Shown here one piece after another: positions 7,273-8,741 of a DNA stretch of 8,741 nt. Below the pieces are notes generated by a model. That model saw nothing but the letters and a program-made list of their open reading frames with translations, ran no database searches and was not told where the DNA came from. Position 1 is the first letter of the stretch; each line of letters starts with the position of its first letter. This DNA is from Pseudomonadota bacterium. Lineage in GTDB: Bacteria > Pseudomonadota > Gammaproteobacteria > Halothiobacillales > Halothiobacillaceae. The position numbers and the translations under genes were made by a program. Location: NCBI GenBank assembly GCA_021795795.1, contig JAJYPA010000332.1:1-8741 (forward strand), in the 5' to 3' direction.

Positions 7273-7436
7273 GGAACCGCTGATCTAATAACGAAACTCG
7301 CGCATCCAAACTGGCTGCTTATTTTTTAAGCAACTAAATTGTCCAATATTACTCAAATTTCGCAAATCCAACCTATTTTGACCTGATTTTCGGCCACTCC
7401 GTCCCCTATTGGGCCATTCCGGGCGGATTTCTCCCG

Positions 7437-8387
7437 TCAAAGGGTTATCAGTCGCCCTCTTAGCATGTACAAATTAGCCAAGCCCACCAACATGTTTACC
7501 TGAGCCGCGTTCTTTTTCAGACCACGGTAACGGGTCTTGATAAAGCCGAATTGCCGCTTGATCACCCGAAACACATGCTCTACCCTGGCACGAATCGAAG
7601 ACTGTTTGCGATTGCGCTTACGCTGACTGGATGACAGGTTGTGTCCGGGCTTGCGTTTGTCCTGCACACACCAGCGCAGACCCAGTTGACGGCTGCCGCG
7701 CTTGTATTCGTCGCTAGTGTACCCGGCATCGGCAAAGATGACTTTGTCTTCCGGTCTCAACAGCTTGGGTAAAAGATTGATGTCGGCGTCGTTGGCTGCC
7801 GTCACTTCGACAGTATGTACCGCGCCAGAATCCACATCGGCACCAACATGAATCTTCATGCCAAAGTACCACTGGTTGCCCTTCCTGGTCTGGTGCATTT
7901 CCGGATCGCGCGCCTGTTCCTGATTCTTGGTGGAACTCGGGGCGTGGATGATCGTCGCATCCACCATCGTCCCCTTGGAAACAAGCAATCCCTGAGCACG
8001 CAGATGAGCATTAATTTCGTCCAGCAACGCTGCCGTCAGGTCATGCTTCTCCAGAAAATGCCGGAAGTTGAGAATGGTGGTTTCATCCGGCAGTGCTTCG
8101 ATTACGTTGCTGAAGAGACAGAAGCGGCGGATGCTTTCAATCTCATATAAGGCATCTTCCATTTGCCGGTCTGAGAAATTGAACCAGTTCTGAACGCAGT
8201 AGATGCGGAACATGCTCTCCAGCACCATCGGTTGGCGACCACGCTTTCCGCTCTTCGGATAATGCGGCGCTATCCTCGCCAGAAGCGCCGACCATGGCAC
8301 CACAGCTTCCATTTCACTCAAAAACAGTTCACGCCGGGTCTTGCGTTTCTTGCTTGCATATTCCAGCTCAGAAAAACTCCTTTGCAT
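7437..8387 (-). CDS. IS5-family transposase (DDE, 316 aa)
   Basis: Catalyses cut-and-paste movement of the surrounding 1200-bp element. An N-terminal DUF772-type region (about 15-115; PWSALLARIAPHYPKSGKRGR, FRIYCVQNWFNFSDRQMEDAL, PDETTILNFRHFLE) precedes the DDE-1 core. The acidic triad appears as Asp143 in GTMVDATIIHAPS, Asp220 in VIFADAGY and Glu270 in RARVEHVFRVIKRQFGF, with the family's R/K residues after the Glu. The frame is uninterrupted and full length. I chose ATG 8387 because it gives the family's MQRSFSELEYA.KKRKTRRE start and has GGGAG seven bases upstream. An upstream in-frame ATG at 8411 would add eight residues and has no clear ribosome site. Functional integrity is inferred from sequence only. 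Confidence 0.95.
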   Translation of the reverse strand: MQRSFSELEYASKKRKTRRELFLSEMEAVVPWSALLARIAPHYPKSGKRGRQPMVLESMFRIYCVQNWFNFSDRQMEDALYEIESIRRFCLFSNVIEALPDETTILNFRHFLEKHDLTAALLDEINAHLRAQGLLVSKGTMVDATIIHAPSSTKNQEQARDPEMHQTRKGNQWYFGMKIHVGADVDSGAVHTVEVTAANDADINLLPKLLRPEDKVIFADAGYTSDEYKRGSRQLGLRWCVQDKRKPGHNLSSSQRKRNRKQSSIRARVEHVFRVIKRQFGFIKTRYRGLKKNAAQVNMLVGLANLYMLRGRLITL

Positions 8388-8394
8388 GACCCAA

Positions 8395-8399
8395 CTCCC
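8395..8399 (-). promoter_or_regulatory. Transposase ribosome binding site GGGAG
   Basis: GGGAG on the minus strand, seven bases ahead of ATG 8387. It favours this start over ATG 8411. Confidence 0.6.
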
Positions 8400-8426
8400 G
8401 TAACCAGACATAGTGTGATTTTACAG

Positions 8427-8441
8427 GAATCGTTACGATTC
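8427..8441. repeat. Small hairpin between IS right end and transposase start
   Basis: GAATCG-TTA-CGATTC, perfect six-base arms. It sits in the presumed transposase leader or promoter zone; its role is unknown. Confidence 0.5.
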
Positions 8442-8472
8442 AGGGGGGTGAACCGATTTGATCAGCGGTTCC

Positions 8473-8476
8473 TTAA
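8473..8476. repeat. Right TTAA target-site duplication of the IS, shared with the next mini-element
   Basis: TTAA lies directly between the IS right end (8472) and the GGAAGCGCTGATC start of the next element (8477), so it may serve as the target site of both. Confidence 0.75.
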
Positions 8477-8741
8477 GGAAGCGCTGATCTATTCCCACAT
8501 GGCCGCGACGGCGGCCTGGCGGGATGAAATGCAAGGCGTGACGCACCGTCAAGGGTCATTCTCCTTGATAAGCGGCACAACACGGCAGTTCGCCCGCCAA
8601 GCCCCGTCCCATGCGGGTTGCGGCCAAATCGAGTGCTCGCTTTCTTGTACGGCTTGGCATCGTAGTCCCGGCTACGACCTGCGCCGTACGCGTCGCGATC
8701 TCCCCGATTTGGCCAGCAACGCGGCTCATGGAGGAATAAAT
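8477..8741. mobile_element. Non-autonomous mini-element (MITE-like), about 275 bp, cut by the window edge
   Basis: The left end GGAAGCGCTGATCTATTCC plus CACATGGCCGCG matches, inverted, the right part CGCGGCTCATGGAGGAATAAAT at the window edge. By comparison with the 64-bp element about ten more bases (CAGCGSTTCC) should complete it near 8751. The ends resemble the IS5-type ends of 7273-8472 but no transposase domain is present. It is GC-rich and highly structured: GCCGC-GACG-GCGGC near the left end, TCAAGG-N8-CCTTGA at 8549-8568, and a nested stem at 8618-8719. One minus-strand frame is open through its whole visible length and stops at TAA in the flanking TTAA. I recall short hypothetical proteins with this translation in ammonia-oxidiser genomes, but this is unchecked. 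Confidence 0.7.
8618..8719. repeat. Nested inverted repeats inside the mini-element
   Basis: Outer arms GGCCAAATCG (8622-8631) and CGATTTGGCC (8705-8714), extended by TTGC/GCAA with one bulge. Inner arms GTACGGC (8647-8653) and GCCGTAC (8683-8689). Innermost CGTAG (8661-8665) and CTACG (8672-8676) around TCCCGG. Together they could fold into one long stem-loop of about 100 nt on either strand. Confidence 0.65.

Larger units (their letters stand above)
7273..8472. mobile_element. Complete IS5-family insertion sequence, 1200 bp
   Basis: The ends are perfect 13-bp inverted repeats, GGAACCGCTGATC at 7273-7285 and its reverse complement at 8460-8472; similarity continues weakly for four more bases. 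TTAA flanks both sides. It carries one transposase gene on the minus strand. The left 164 bp (7273-7436) are non-coding. A hairpin GAATCG-TTA-CGATTC (8427-8441) lies between the right end and the transposase start and could limit read-in from outside. It interrupts a dehydrogenase gene on its left and abuts a mini-element with related ends on its right. Intact ends and an intact transposase suggest it is recent and possibly active. Confidence 0.92.

Noticed and set aside
6974..7288. Plus-strand 104-codon frame opposite the dehydrogenase fragment
   Set aside because: Antisense shadow; the minus-strand frame carries the YxxxK and the conserved SDR ending.
8556..8729. 57-residue minus-strand ORF inside the mini-element
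   Set aside because: There is no ribosome site (the bases before the ATG are TTCCTCC), no known motif, and it overlaps another equally open frame; not called as a gene.

Overview
The window shows the start of an alpha-carboxysome (cso) operon on the minus strand, followed to its right by an AT-richer accessory region full of insertion-sequence material. Form IA RubisCO directly followed by csoS2 and csoSCA is the arrangement of proteobacterial chemolithoautotrophs such as sulfur and ammonia oxidisers. A Nitrosomonas- or Thiobacillus-like betaproteobacterium fits best. This is inference from gene content and the repeat family, not a database match.

Carboxysome operon (positions 1-4924, minus strand, transcribed right to left): cbbL (4924-3503), cbbS (3410-3078), csoS2 (2998-845) and csoSCA (766 to beyond position 1; only the first 255 residues are present). 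RubisCO fixes CO2 inside the shell. CsoS2 is the disordered scaffold that joins RubisCO to the shell. CsoSCA is the carbonic anhydrase that makes CO2 from bicarbonate beside the enzyme. The shell hexamer and pentamer genes (csoS4, csoS1) would be expected to the left of the window. All four genes look intact as far as they are visible.

Intergenic region 4925-5402: AT-rich, with the presumed cbbL promoter and operator. There is no cbbR regulator here. The divergent neighbour is an integral-membrane acyltransferase-3 (OafA-like) gene (5403-6626, plus strand), whose last three codons and stop lie almost wholly in a 64-bp inverted-repeat mini-element.

Right accessory region (6616-8741): the 64-bp mini-element, a dead IS3-type orfA fragment, the 3' part of a short-chain dehydrogenase gene, a complete 1200-bp IS5-family element (7273-8472) flanked by TTAA, and a second mini-element of about 275 bp running off the right edge. 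The IS and both mini-elements share the terminal sequence GGAASCGCTGAT. The IS5-type transposase may therefore be mobilising non-autonomous relatives, one of which is an internally deleted form of the other. The dehydrogenase gene is cut at TTAA exactly at the IS end.

I do not see a new multi-gene system. The most interesting material is the IS/mini-element family and its effects on neighbouring genes (a borrowed stop codon, a broken dehydrogenase), plus the structured and fully open-reading 275-bp element.
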